A stretch of 64,000 nucleotides of DNA from Megalonaias nervosa (GCA_016617855.1 JAECUM010096242.1:1-64000), one strand, 5' to 3'. Numbered from the stretch's first letter, positions 23,186 through 35,821 are shown. The notes: a model not told the origin generated them from the sequence alone. Numbers and translations: made by a program.

Positions 23186-23570
23186 CACCTGATGGCCTAG
23201 TTGTCTAAGAAGCTCGCCTTGACATATCATTCGCATCTCACGTGTATGCGTTAGTTAGACTCTTAATCGGAAGCTTCCCATGGTCAGCGGTTTTTCCTCC
23301 ACCAAAATATACATGGCCGTTATAGTAGTCTATCACAGGGGTCGGCAACCTATTTTACATAGCGTACCACTTTTTTTCCGGATTAATTACAAACTGAACG
23401 AAGGCGTACAACCTATATGAGGGTAACACTGTTAAAATCGAGATTTTGGCTGCCCTTCGCGCGCCACACAAAACCTCTTGACGTGCCACCTTGTGGCACG
23501 CGTGCCGTAGGTTGCCGACCCCTGGTCTATCAGATACAGACAACTGGCGTTAAACCCACTAAATCAAACC
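23186..23570 (+). mobile_element. Older SINE copy split by a hAT-type MITE
   Basis: GGGCCACCTGATGGCCTAGTTGTC is a decayed A-box head, TTTTTCCTCCACC and ATACATGGCCGTTATAGTAG are body, and after the inserted MITE (23336-23524) the tail resumes with CAGACAACTGGCGTTAAACC. Divergence from the other copies is higher, so it is older than them. Confidence 0.75.
23336..23524. mobile_element. 189-bp hAT-type MITE nested in a SINE
   Basis: Perfect terminal inverted repeats CAGGGGTCGGCAACC and GGTTGCCGACCCCTG. A perfect 8-bp target duplication GTCTATCA flanks it (23328-23335 and 23525-23532). The 8-bp duplication and CAGGGG termini are hAT hallmarks. The core is non-coding and rich in GTGGCACGCGTGCC. 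Confidence 0.95.
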
Positions 23571-23618
23571 ATAAGCTCATTAGTAATTGTATTTTGTGTG
23601 CACAACTTGCCATTAAGT

Positions 23619-23621
<3 letters not shown>

Positions 23622-23662
<41 letters not shown>
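23622..23662. repeat. (GA)n microsatellite
   Basis: About 20 GA units. Confidence 0.97.
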
Positions 23663-23664
<2 letters not shown>

Positions 23665-24169
23665 TTCTCATGTGCGAAGAAAGTCTAAGGCTCTCGACTG
23701 AATGCTTGATAGTAGGAATTTTAAATCACACTAAGTGGTGCTTCTAATTCATGCAAGAGCCAATAGTTTGCTAGAGAGTTTTCTGACCTTTCAGATTTAT
23801 AGAGCACAATGGGCTGCTTCGGATAACACGTGTACAGGACAAGCATTTCTCTTTCTTGATATATTTTGACCCTGACATTTACTCAGGTGAACTTTTGATG
23901 ACATTTCCAATCCTAAACAGAAGTTTTCCAGAGTTTTGGATGTCAGAAAAGGTGCAAGCTAATAATTATATTTACGACATTAATTTTAAAAGTAATAAGA
24001 AAATCCATGGATCCATGGATTAGAACCCGAATCAAACATGAAGACAATTTATTTTTGTTTTAAAGTGTCTGCAATGGAGAAGGCGGCAGCTGAGAGGAAG
24101 CGGATGCACTAAATGCTGATTACGGTGGGTCGCCTTTATGGTGAGACTCCTGAACCTCGAGAAAAACTA

Positions 24170-24445
24170 TATTTCAAGCATGGTTATCTCACCAAGGTCG
24201 TACGGGTCTTTTCGTTTAATTTTCACAAGCGGCTCCGGCGGGCTTGGGATTTTTTTCTCTCAAAGAAGTAGAATTTTATTCTTTTGACTTCAATATAATT
24301 TTTTTAAAACTAATATTATGAATGTAATTAGTTCTTTTTCCACAAATCAGAGGAAGAATATTTTTTTCAAGCTATTTATGGGACCGAATTATTTTCTCAA
24401 CTGAATATTATACCCCCCCCCCCGAAAATTAAATGGTCGGTCCCA
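24170..24445 (-). mobile_element. MITE-like repeat with ACCGACCATTTA end, inverted copy
   Basis: The right end (revcomp GGGACCGACCATTTAATTTTC, then a G run) matches the left end of 9545-9830. The far end is uncertain. Confidence 0.4.
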
Positions 24446-24449
24446 AACC

Positions 24450-26880
24450 AGTTGGCTGGGTTTGCACACCACCGTGTGCACCATTAATAGCCAGCGATGC
24501 GGCTATAGATTTTTCAACAAAAGATGCAGCCTGTTCTTTAAAGAACCAAAAGGAATCCTTGAACGAAAAGTATGGACGAAAGCTATTGTTATAACACAAA
24601 CTAGCAATTAATATGGGGATACATACATCGTGGCAGTTTAGCTTCTTGATGCAAGCATATGCTAACCATGTATTTGTATGTCATCAATGATGCCAAGCAA
24701 AATTAAGAACTGACTTTCACACCTGAATCCAATCTTTTTTGATGATGCTAAACTTCACAGTTCAGTAATACAAAGGAAAATGTTGGAAAATATTTCCTTT
24801 CTTGTGAAAATCTGTACAAATTGTCCACCTAGCTGACAAGAAACAAACACAATGGTATACTGTGTTTTACACTTATGCGGACATGATGACACAAGAGAAT
24901 GGACTTGATAGGCATTCTAGAAATGCAGGCACATTACTGGTTATGATGGATGTGTCTGTTAAATAAATAAACAAATAAATAAATGTACTATTGTTTTGAT
25001 TGTTGCTTATATGTTTGTAATGAAATGTCTTCCTCTGTTAGACAAAGAAGAGTAGAATTCCAAAGTCTTAATAACCCAGTAGTCTTGTTCATGTATATTT
25101 ATCAGTTTGAACATACCTAATGGCACGGCCTTCGAGATACAGTCTATGAATATTTAATTTAAAGTCAATTCAATTTCAAAATGCGTCTGGATCTGGGGTA
25201 GTTTTTTTTTTTTTTTTTTTTAAAAAAACTAAAGCTAGATATTCAAATAAATATTCCTAATAATATTCAAGTAATGTCATGGATTATATAACGTGCCATA
25301 AAATAATGCAGAATACATGATTATCGTGCACATTAACGTGGCAAAACAACTTGCTTCCAAAAATTTAAGAATTTCAAATGTTGCAAAATGTTAGATATAA
25401 TCATCAGCAAATAAATTTATAAACATAGACATAGCTTTTACAAGAAATATGTTCTTAATGGAGAAAAATACTATAGATAAAAACACAATTATTTGCAAAC
25501 AATATCTAAAACCGAGAATAAAAAAAAATTCTAACAAAAATCGGATCAGAAATATCATTTCCAGAATGGCAACACACTCAGTCAATCAAATGAAAGATTA
25601 CTTCATTTATATGCATGAATCTCACTCATGATCAAACTCCTCAAAAAATTGATGACATAAGTCCATTTTTAAATTCAGATGAAAAAATATAGACTTAAGA
25701 GTGGTAACAAGCTCAGCCAATCAGATGCAAGGTATTTTCATTAATTATACATGTATCTCGAACTTGTCCAAGATTTTGATGATAGAATATATTCAAGCTT
25801 AATAAAAATCATATCAGAAATATGGTCTCCAGAGCGTTTACAGCCTCTGCCTATCAGATGCAGCATGACTGCATTAATATTCACAGATCTCACTCATATT
25901 TGAACTTGTCAAGGATACTGATAATACAAACCTATATCCCAAGTTTGATCAAACTGGATCAAAACATGTTCTCCAGAATAGCAACAGAGAACTACTAATG
26001 GACAAAATAATTGATTTTCAAATAAAAGATGATGAACACATGGCCATAGCATAAGCTCATTTGGTTAATTAGCCATAGAATTCAAAACTAGGAGTAGACA
26101 AAAATTATGTGCTAATGTAAAGTATGTATGTATAGGGTTTCACAAGCATGTCAGCACAATCCTGGCCATACTGAGCCTGTTAAAAGTTATCATTAAAAAT
26201 ATAAAGGTAAAACTTGCTAAAACATTTCACAATATAAGCCATTCTGAATAAACATAAACATACACTCCTTAAAGATAAATGTTAATGATCTTATAATTCT
26301 GTAGGAGGTAAACAAATTTTTGTTATGCATAATAGAAAAATTAGCTTACTAAGAATTAGTTTTTGACACTCTCTAAAATAAATTTCATATGCATAAAAGG
26401 GAAATCATGGTAACCTAGTTTTGTTTGTTTTTAGTTAACAGCAATATGTGTGTAACAGGAAGAATGAGATAGAGAAACAATGAGAGCATGAAAACAGAGT
26501 GAGAAGTGCATGTTAACCTCATCTAAGGTTTCAGGGTGATTCATCTCAAGCTGTTAGACTAGCTGTGTACAAAGAATGATCATATATAGCATATACTTTT
26601 AACTTAAAAAAGGGCTGAACAAGGGTGTAAAACTCTAAGGCCTTCATGCTAGGATTCTTTTCAGCAAATTTTATCAACTTCTGTTCTGGCTTTTGCATAT
26701 GATTTTTCTATTTGTAATAATGGTGAAAAATTTGAAAATGGATCATCATTCACATAAAACTGCAAGACTACATGACAGGATGCTTTTGGTCAATTTTGAT
26801 CAAATTTTGTTCAGTGTTTTTTGGAGAAGTTTTTTTCCATTGTTAGTAATGATGACCATATTTTAAAAGTGGGCCAACAT
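24450..26880. other. Gene-free stretch
   Basis: Between 25610 and 26010 a loose repeated theme (AGCCAATCAGATGCAAGGTAT, CTCACTCATGATCAAAC) recurs and also appears near 62870-63150, suggesting an old interspersed repeat. No gene was seen. Confidence 0.4.
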
Positions 26881-26885
26881 CATTC

Positions 26886-27006
26886 ATTACATATATGTAA
26901 TTTAATTACTTGTGTGTTAGTTTTTAAATTCTTTTTTTATTTTTTTTTTTGTTTCATTACATTTTATCATAATGATTATTTCACAGGATTGATATGTAAC
27001 ATGTAA
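26886..27006 (+). mobile_element. Internally deleted fragment of the solo-LTR family
   Basis: Matches the first ~110 bp of the LTRs at 5609 and 60078 (TATATGTAATTTAATTACTTGTGTGTTAGTTTT, a T-rich run, TTTCATTACATTTTATCATAATG), then ends directly with ATGTAACATGTAACA like an LTR 3' end. Most of the LTR is missing. Confidence 0.55.
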
Positions 27007-28243
27007 CAAGCTGCAGATGAATGATGATAAAACTGAAGCCATCCTGATCACCATGCAAAGACTTTCAAATTTAGATCCTTTATCTCAAACCATAAGTATC
27101 AGCAATACCAACATGAAATTTACAGTCAGGATGAACATTAGGTGTCACTCTCAGCAGTATGCTCTCATGACATCAACATGTAATGAACATAAGCAAGGCT
27201 GCATATCTGGAGATGAGATGCATCAGCTCCATTTGCAATTTTCTTTCAGTTGATGCCACTAAAACACTTGTATGTCCCTTTGTACTTTCAAGACTGGACA
27301 ATTGTATTATTCACTTCGATCTTGTTCATCTCAGCATCTACTCAAGAAACATCAAAAAGTTCAAAACATGGCATCTGATCATCTTCAGAGTATGAAGGAC
27401 ACATGGTACTAATTGTATGGAAAAATGGGAACCAGCCTGGAAATGGGTGAACATAAAATGGAGTATATACGGGTTTGGCTGGCCAGGATTGGTTAATAAT
27501 GTAAGTTATGTTTTAGGAAAAAGAATCTTTTGAGAGCTTATCCTAGTTGTAAGTGAAAAAAATAGAGACATTGTTTTATTGATGGAATTTCAGTCCTTTA
27601 ACAGTCTTGATTTTGGAACACTCATTACTAAAATTAGCACCTGACTCTTTGGTGCGGAATTGAAAGCACACGTTTCAAACACATGCAACATCTAGAAAAT
27701 AATGCGGCTCATATCCTTTTCTCTACACAGATGCTGACATCCAGGTTTCATCTATACTGATAAATATAGATTTGATCATGAGCACTCAGAAATTTAAGTC
27801 ATTGAATTTTTAATATCATGGTGTTTGCATAGGTTTACTATGGGAACTGAATTAGTACCATGAGTCCTATGAAGAACTGAGCACATCTCCACCTTGCTCT
27901 GTAACCATCACTGGCTACCTGTTAGATCCAGAATCAAACACAAAATCTGTTCATTATGCTACATTTTGTTGACTGGCTCCAGTCCCATATACCTATCAGA
28001 TCTCATCCATATGTACACCCCTTCTAGAAACTTGCGCTCCTTTTCTGACACCTGTATTCTCACTGTTCTTACTGTTAAAACAAAGTCATACAGGCATTCT
28101 TTTGCCTACCAGGGCCGAACTTATGTTGTTTGTTTTTGTAATCTTGTCACTGGATATGTTTTTATGTGTTATCTAATACTGTAAAGTGCTTAGAGTTTCT
28201 AAAGATTAGGTGCTGTACGATGTCCACATTATTATTATTATTC
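27007..28243 (+). mobile_element. 3' end of a LINE (non-LTR reverse transcriptase), split by a MITE
   Basis: Shifting frames give LQMNDDKTEAILIT, NISKAAYLEMRCISSI, VDATKTLVCPFVLSRLDNCI and then, after the MITE at 27397-27867, LCNHHWLPVRSRIKHKICSL, PIYLSDLIHMYTPSRNLRSF. This is the thumb and C-terminal part of reverse transcriptases of the CR1/L2/Jockey-I type (canonical LHWLPV and YTPSRxLRS). The tail CTGTAAAGTGCTTAGAG...(ATT)n is a typical LINE 3' end. Stops and frameshifts show that it is dead. Confidence 0.88.
27397..27867 (+). mobile_element. 471-bp MITE family, copy 2, nested in the LINE
   Basis: Terminal inverted repeats GGACACATGGTACTAATT and AATTAGTACCATGAGTCC match at 17 of 18 positions. 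The direct repeat TATGAA flanks it (27391-27396 and 27868-27873). Removing the insert joins LINE sequence on both sides. Non-coding. Confidence 0.92.
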
Positions 28244-28317
28244 CATAGCCATTGATGTCAGAGCAGAGAAGTTGAGACAATATTTTCAAGAGTTTCCATT
28301 CAGAAGTAGCAATAACA

Positions 28318-28975
28318 AGATTTTAATGATGGCTGCTGTGGTATCCACAATGGATCATCAGATGGGCACCATTTTCATTTAAGACCAACTGGACATCACA
28401 GGAAGTCTTCTGGACAAAACTCCACACCAGTATGACCTTGTGTTCAAGTGGAGTTGTGACAAGACCTTTTAAGATGGCTGTCATTGGATGTCAGATTGGC
28501 ACCATATTTATTTAGGACCAACTAGACATCAAAAGAAGTCTTGTAGTTAAAACCCTATTCTGATATGACCATCCATGTAGTAGGAATAGCAGTAATATAT
28601 GTCTAAAGATGGCCACTGTAGCAGTCATACTGGATGTCAGATCGGTATCATTTTCACAGAGGTCCAACTAGACATAACAAGTCTTTTAGTAAAACCCCAT
28701 GTTGATATGACCATCCATTCTGAAGTAACAATAACAAGATTTTGAAGATGGCATCCATGGTGGCCCTATTCAACCTCACACTGGCACCATTTTCATTTAG
28801 GACCAACTAAACATAATCAACATCACATGTTGCAATGACCATCCACGTTGGAGGATTAGTGATATATTTGATGTTCAAGCAGCACCATTTTCATTAAGAA
28901 CCAACTATGAGATGAATGTGTGTGTAAAGTTTCACGGCAATCAAGCAAGTAGTTTAAGAGGCATACTGATAACAA
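28318..28975. repeat. ~150-bp imperfect tandem repeat, about 4.5 units
   Basis: Recurring blocks AAGATGGC..., TGGATGTCAGATYGGCACCATTTTCATTTAGGACCAACTAGACAT, AAGTCTTTTAGTAAAACCC and TGATATGACCATCCAT, ending with TGTAAAGTTTCACGGCAATCAAGCAAG. This type of array is familiar from molluscan introns. Divergence between units is high. Confidence 0.8.
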
Positions 28976-28979
28976 AATT

Positions 28980-31900
28980 GTGTTAAAGGACACATGGATG
29001 ACAGATATTGAAAATAAAATGAACAACAGACCATCTCACAAGCTCTTCTGGTCTATGAACAATAGAGATAAATATACGCAATCAATTGTGCACCACTACA
29101 GCAAAGGGACACAACTACATCTGTCAACCACCAGTATAATGTGTCATTTATCAACCCAATTTTATCTATTTTATTCACAATATATTGGGTTTTTTTTTTA
29201 AACTTAAGCAAATAAAAGTTCTGAATGTAAAAAGTACACTATTTAACCTTCTGCATTCCCTCACATATCTGTAAAGCTAAAACCCTATTTCAATACTCCT
29301 GTGTAAAAAATTGTATGAATTACAGTACAATATTTATAGGTTACTGCATTTGTAAGGGAAAATATGAACAAGATTTTCCGAGCAATGCTGCATGACTTTA
29401 ATGAGTTCAGTATTAATCAGAAAAAAGAGAGTTAATATTTTTCCATATATATGTAGTAACCTTTTTATTATATACTCATTTTGCTTTTCTATTTAAGTCT
29501 GAATAATAAACAGAAAATTCAAGAAAGAAAGTAATTGAATTTATGCTGGATTAAAATGTAAATACACAACCATAGATTCATCAATACACAGTAACAATAT
29601 TAACGTGTACATAACACTGCCCAGTGACTTTTGAACTTGGTCGCACTCTCAGTCATTTGTTTTAAAAGTAATTCTTTTTTTGGTCTACTTAAAATTAAAA
29701 TTTTGAGTCATACTTTGAATGAATGTGCACTGAAACATCTTTTCCAGTTGGTTCGGAATGGATGGGTTCTTTTTTGTGTGTGGTCAATCCAACTAAATTC
29801 TGCTTTTCTAGTAGTGATGGACAGGATTTATTTGCTAGGTCAAATTGGAACAGTGGATGGACTGGCCTTGATTCAACTGTATCTATGTTTCTGATCTGTC
29901 ATTGAGTGTTTGGAATCATAATATGGGAAAAATATGATTTCTTTTAACCGAAATTCTCAAAAAGACACAGGATTGCTGAGGAATATCACATATATTTTAT
30001 TCTGAGTGGAGAAGGGAGAATGCAATTTCTCCTGGAAATGTAGTCGAAATTACAGTACAATTCTGCAGCAAGGATCGATTTCTGGAACCCATGCAATTCA
30101 GACTTGAAGAAATAACTAAGAAAGTACATTTTGGGGAAATTCAAGATGCTAAAATTTAAGTGTATTTATTGTCGTTGTTATTACCAGCTAAAAAAGACAT
30201 GTTTATGCCTTATCACTTGTATGCTCTTTCTTGGAAGGACCCCAGCAATTTACATGACCTGTATGAATTCTATCACTATTATAAATCCAAATATTGCATA
30301 AAAAAGTTAAACGGGGGCAAATACAAGGCAGCTGTAGTGTGACAGTCCATTTCATCAGCAGAAATAAGACTCTGTCATCTTATTGGCTCTGATGTTCTTA
30401 ACTTTCCACCAAAACCTGCCTTCTTCAGTTGCATTCTTTTATGAATTTAGTGTTTTGACTGACTTGTAAAATGGGATGTCTCTGAGGGAGACTGGATAGC
30501 CCTTGGCTTTAATATGCTTTCATATGCTAATTTTATAGACCCTTGAGAGCATGGGTAATAGTATAAACCATTTGATTTGTGAATAGGTAAGAACATGTCA
30601 AACTTTTTAAATGATAAGACTGGTATTTCCAATATATGGGTCTCATGTTTGTTGTGGACATTGCTAATATAATGTTCATTCGTTTGCTTGGTTGAAAGTT
30701 TCTTTTGCGACTCGTGAACTCATCCACAGTGTCAACTTTATCACTGACCAAACAGCTTGTTTAGTTTATCCACAAACACATCTAATAAATCATAAGTTTC
30801 AGCTTCTGCTACATGAGCATAAATTGTTTGTTTACAATCAAAAGTATTTCCCAACACATGATACTACTTTTAGACATGCATGTTGTGCAGTATGAGGCAG
30901 TGCAGTATGGAAAAATGCTGTACGATTCTGAAAATGTAAAGTTAAGGAGATAAAAAAGAGTATACAATAAATAAGTTTAACACCCAGTGGGGGCATGACT
31001 CTGGATAAATGCACTAGATTTTGGCAACAGAATAATATGCACATACTGGTCTCATACTGATACTATTTTAGGGCCTGTCATCAAAATCTGCAATACTAGC
31101 TGTAGTCATAAAAAATATATAGTATTTAGCTTCAACACCAAAAATGGGGATAGCTCCAGGCAACCATATCAAAGCATTATAATAGAACAAGATGCACATG
31201 TTGACCCCATGTCAGTAATAAGTGCCAAGTTTCAAAACAGTCCATGGAAAGACTGGGGAATGTACAGGATGGATTGGCAAGCCAAACACTTTATCCTCCA
31301 GCCATATTTATAAATTTTCATTATAAAAATCAAACCTGAAAACCTGTGAGTGTCATAACTGTCATAATAAATCAAACTGAATAAAAACTAAAAATCAACC
31401 ATCAAAAAAACAATTTATAAGCAAAGTTATATAAATAAAAAACAGCAGTGAAATAATTTTTGAGCAAGGTTATATAAAAAAAAACACCCATACAAACAAA
31501 ATAACTATGATACTGGTGTTTCCCTGATAAGGAATATATAAAATTGAAACGTGGCATTTAAAGGGACATAACTCATTTTGAAAACTAAAACCACACAGAC
31601 AAAATGCACAAGAAGCCCAGTTTCAAGTTAATTTAATATGTTCCAAAGTTGCAAAACTATAATTATTCAAATCCACAAAACACAAAGAGGATGGACTTAG
31701 AAAAAGACTCTCTCAAATATATTTGAGACTGTAAGGTAAAACCCTAAAATGCACACCTAAACTTACAAGGAAACATTCACATTGACTCCTGGCAATATTC
31801 TTCCAATAGATGTAATTGTAATGTTCTCTGGTGTGTAGTTTCAAAAAAAAAACCTCTACTAAATAAAACTGGCAAGGCAGAGAGAAAGAACTTGGTGAGG

Positions 31901-32024
31901 CATAACTCTGTTTATAAGCAGGATAAGATACTGAAATGTATCTGTTCATTGCTGAGATATGTTGGCTGGCTGGCTGGCTGGGCAGACATTATGGTACAGG
32001 TGAATACTTAAAGACTTGTAGATT
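28980..32024. other. Gene-free stretch
   Basis: The minus-strand frame over 30533-30751 (DTVDEFTSRKRNFQPSKRMN) has a transposase-like look but was not assigned. Other open frames lack features. Confidence 0.35.
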
Positions 32025-32036
32025 TGCATGACATGT

Positions 32037-32208
32037 TGTTGTTGTTGTTATTGTAGGGTTTAATGCCATTTTTCAGCACACGATAGGCTATACATGGCAG
32101 CCAGTATTAATGGTGGAGGAAGAACCCGGAAAACCCCCGGAAAGAACCACCGACCCACGAGGAGCTACTGGCAAGCTTTCTCACATATCCACATTGGCCG
32201 CATCCGAG
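32037..32208 (-). mobile_element. tRNA-derived SINE, 5'-truncated, perfect 12-bp target duplication
   Basis: On the minus strand it lacks the tRNA head, starts within the body, and runs through GCTGAAAAATGGCATTAAACCC to a (AAC)n tail. TGCATGACATGT flanks it perfectly (32025-32036 and 32209-32220). The 116-residue frame starting here is an artefact. Confidence 0.92.
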
Positions 32209-32920
32209 TGCATGACATGTATTAATAATAGAAAAGAAAGAAAAATAGAAAGGAGAAAAGGAAAATTGAAAAAATTAATGATACTACCTCATGTGAGAAA
32301 GAAAGGCAACTATTTTTTATGCAATAAAAGAGACATTTTTACAAGGCTTTACCACATAACATTCCTTTTATTTCATCTGGTATATTACTTGAATAATGAT
32401 TTCCTACATACTGCATGCAATATAAAGTTTGATTCTGCCAATGACAATTCATATAAATGACAGTGACTAATGGGGAAAAAAAACACGTATGTAGTCTTAT
32501 TAATGCTCAGGACTATCATAGATAAGTACATGCTGCCTAGACTTTAAAACTGTAATGACATTAAAATACTCGCACTAACTCTAACATTAATAAAGTTCAA
32601 AAGTTCTGAATCAAACTAATTTTCTAGAAGTTGGATAAAAACTAGACATGACACACAAACCTCCTCTGTGAAGCAAACAATACAATCAATAAAGCATCAA
32701 AAACAATGTGCCTGGTACATAAATAGCAATGTGAAGAATACTGCAGCAGTAATGACTCCCACAAAATTATCACTTATAATGAAAGAACATACAACCAAAA
32801 TAGTCTTTTTAAAAAATCATGGGTATAATGATCGTCTGATTACATTTTCTTTCTTATAACATACGGATGCTGGACTCCTGTGTAAATTGTAATACAATAA
32901 TGTAAATCTTGGTCTTGCCT

Positions 32921-33083
32921 GGTCTGGAGTCTTATGGCACAGCAACACTAATGGTTATGGCATTCCAGGCAAGTAGAATAAAACAACTTGCCCAAGGAAA
33001 GACCACACAAGGTGATCCAGGCATGTCCGAACTCCCACTCCTTGGTTAGGAGTACAATGTCTTAACCACAGCTCCTTCATGTA
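32921..33083 (-). mobile_element. Second, older tRNA-derived SINE family
   Basis: On the minus strand GAGCTGTGGTTAAGACATTG resembles an A box and GGGAGTTCGGACATGC a B box, followed by a body with GGTCTTTCCTTGGGCAAGTTG and a distal segment. It is unrelated to the SINE family at 13498/15665. Confidence 0.55.
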
Positions 33084-33603
33084 AATAAACATAAATATAT
33101 ATATATATAGAGCTTCTAGTAAATGATTAAATAGTCAAAGATATAACTAAGAAAAGTATTACATATAAAAGCACCATGTCATTTAATTCTTTGGGAAACA
33201 TACAATTCCATTTCCTAACAAAATATGACTTAATGTTTTTGTGATTATAGGAAATAATAATAACAATAATAATATTAAAAATAAAATTGATACAGATATA
33301 TATGCTGAAACTCTAAATCAATCTCACCTTGGCTACAAATCCATCTGATGTGAGCAGAGAAGACTTGATGTGAATATATAATGTAGATAACAGTATACTT
33401 TTTGGAATCAACCAAAATGACCTGAATGTAGTAAGCTGTGGTTGGTTTTCTGAATAGCAGGTAGGACCCAACCTTATAGACATTCATTAAATAAAGCTTG
33501 TTGCAAAGCCTGTAAAATTTGTTCACATAAAAAGGTTAATTCTAACAAACCTGATGAATTTTCATTAATAAACAACAATGCCAATTATAAGTCATTACTA
33601 TTC

Positions 33604-33609
33604 TTTATT
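33604..33609 (-). promoter_or_regulatory. Candidate poly(A) signal of the PINCH gene
   Basis: AATAAA on the minus strand, 239 bp past the stop codon. It would give a 3' UTR of roughly 260 nt. Confidence 0.4.
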
Positions 33610-33847
33610 CCTGCACACAAGGAAATCCTTCTGTAACCTGTATGTAAGCATAATCTGAATTGTGAGGTTTCTAAGCCTCCTTGTTCCCCACAACATGCAT
33701 TAGCAGTTAAATAATGCAAACTACTTAGAAATTTGAAACTATGAAAAAAATTCCCATATCTTCTTCTGTTATATATCCACATTTCGATACAACAACTGAT
33801 TTGTGTGGCTGATCTCCAAAGAAAATATCTTCTGTGCTTATTTTCTC

Positions 33848-33962
33848 CTACTTTTTCACTTGCTCTTCATATGCCTTCTTTAACCTCTTTTTTAACTCCC
33901 CAGGAAACTTATCATAGCAGAACTTGCAAACTGGCTTCAAGTCAAATTCAAAGAATTTTGTC
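33848..33962 (-). CDS. LIMS1: PINCH/LIMS final exon: end of LIM5 and C-terminal tail
   Basis: Preceded by a good acceptor (TTTCTGTTTCAG). The 115-nt coding part completes the split Arg codon and reads [20 protein letters not shown] followed by [18 protein letters not shown] and a TAG stop at 33848-33850. CKFC supplies the last zinc ligands of LIM5. The KKRLKK cluster corresponds to the basic C-terminal stretch of PINCH, described in vertebrates as a nuclear localisation/adaptor segment. PINCH binds integrin-linked kinase through LIM1 and Rsu1 through LIM5 in the IPP complex at integrin adhesions; this is family knowledge. Codon phase matches the donor at 52863. LIMS1-type is used because LIMS1 and LIMS2 are a vertebrate duplication. 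Confidence 0.95.
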
Positions 33963-34239
33963 CTGAAACAGAAAAAAACTCCCACCAATTATATCACTGT
34001 AAAATTTAGAAGGTAACTGACAACAAAAGTAAAGTGAACAGTGCATAATACGCATGCCCAATGCTTAATACCCTCCAAGTAGGTACTAGTATTGTATGGC
34101 TGACTCTGGAGATTATTGATCAATGGATGGTATCACTGACCTGGAATAAACTTATTATGCATAAAACATTATTTTACTTTTCAGATTTTCCATGACCTTC
34201 ACTTCTGACCTTTAGACCCCATAACCCATGTTTCTTTCT

Positions 34240-34960
34240 TACTCTAGTGCAAGCCATCCACAATGTATAGTTAAGAACTTAATCCAGAACAAAAGTTATT
34301 TTACAAAACCCATTTTCTACTAGTCACATGAACTTGACTTTTAACCTTACAATCAACAGACTCTCTTCCTTGCCTCTAGTACAATCCATCCACAAACTTT
34401 GGTCAAGCTACCTGGCCTAGATTTAAAGTTATTGTGACAAAACCACTTTTCTTCTTTGAGTCACAGTGACCTTGTCCTTTGGGTCTCAAAATCAACAGGA
34501 TTCTTTCTTACCCAAACTGTAGTTCATCCACAAATGTTTCAAGATACATGGCTGACCACCAAATTCTTTTGTGAAACCATTTTTTCATTTTTTTATCTGT
34601 CAAAGTGTCCTTGGCCTTTAGATATAATATCAAAGATGCTTTATTACTCTAACAGCAAGCCATCCACAAAATTTGGTCAAGGTTTACAATGTAGAAGTAA
34701 AGTTACTGTGCACCATTATCTGTCTTTAAGTCACTGTGACCTTGACCTTTTTACCCAAAATCCTTGGGCTATTTCCTTGCACCAAGTACAAGCCATCCAC
34801 AAAGTCTGATGCAAAACTAATGTTATTATGCTAAAACCATTTTTTTCTTTAAGTCAGAATGACCTTAAGTCCCAAAAATCAATACACTTCTTTTTTGCCT
34901 CAAGTGCTAGCCATTCACAAAGTTTAGTAAAGACAGATGATGAAGCACCAAAATTATTGT
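34240..34960 (-). repeat. ~120-150 bp tandem repeat carrying GTGACCTTGACC motif (about 6 units)
   Basis: Units contain CAAGCCATCCACAAAGTTTGGTCAAG, TAAAGTTATTGTGACAAAACCA and GTCACAGTGACCTTGACCTTT. CCATCCACAA landmarks fall near 34253, 34386, 34515, 34671, 34794 and 34911. The same unit recurs at 62150-62480. This array type is common in bivalve and gastropod introns. Orientation is arbitrary. Confidence 0.85.
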
Positions 34961-35329
34961 GCAGAAATGAAAAAGGTAACAGACAGGTGTTAAGGAAGGA
35001 CGGGTCAGCATCATAACAATGTATGCTTAGTCTCTTATCAGGCATACAAACACATTTGGCATGAGGCCTGACTGTATCTTCAATTTCTTATAGCAAACAA
35101 TACAAAGAGGATATTTTCTTTTCCCAAGTTAATACTGGACACTGTGAAACACTTTAAATTCATGGGCTTCCATTTTTTGTAGTTTCCGTGTATGAGCGAG
35201 ACCGTGAATTTAAAGTCACAACAAAATATCAAGTAAGCCAACATTCATCCACCCCCCTGGTTATGCAATGGAAAAGCATCACCTGTTTCTTGGTTTTAAT
35301 ACCATGGCTATCTGTAGTGCTGAGAATGT

Positions 35330-35522
35330 TGTTGTTGTTGTTATAGGGTTTAATGCCATTTTTCAGAACAAGATAGGCTATACATGGTGGCCAGTATAAA
35401 TGGTGGAGGAAGAACCTGGGAAAACCCTGGAAAGAACAACCAATCCACGAGAAGCTACTGGCAAGCTTTCTCACATACCTACACTGGCTGAGCCCGAGAC
35501 TCGAACCCATGCAGAGGTGAGA
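35330..35522 (-). mobile_element. tRNA-derived SINE, 5'-truncated, perfect 11-bp target duplication
   Basis: The minus strand retains a B box (GGGTTCGAGTCTCGGGCTC), the body and the GGCATTAAACCCTATAACAAC tail. GCTGAGAATGT flanks both sides (35319-35329 and 35523-35533). Confidence 0.92.
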
Positions 35523-35821
35523 GCTGAGAATGTGAAATATATATTAATGCAAGTACATGCATGATGAGGAACAGTGAAACTGATTGATTACAATTTATAT
35601 CAAATGCAAAATTTCATGAATATGAAAACCCATTAAAGATTATAACGACTTTATCTGATGTACATTATATCAATAAAAGCAGATTTTCTGTGTCCTTTCT
35701 TTTCCAAAGCATATAATATTCCCATTTATGAGCAGATGTATGCACAACTAACTGCTAAATAAACAATCAGTAGATTAGTCCTGCTTCTTGAAGCCCATTT
35801 TAAGCAAGTCTCTCTGAAGTG

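Noticed and set aside
30533..30751. Transposase-like peptide DTVDEFTSRKRNFQPSKRMN
   Set aside because: Looks transposase-like but no catalytic motif or terminal repeats; not assignable by eye.
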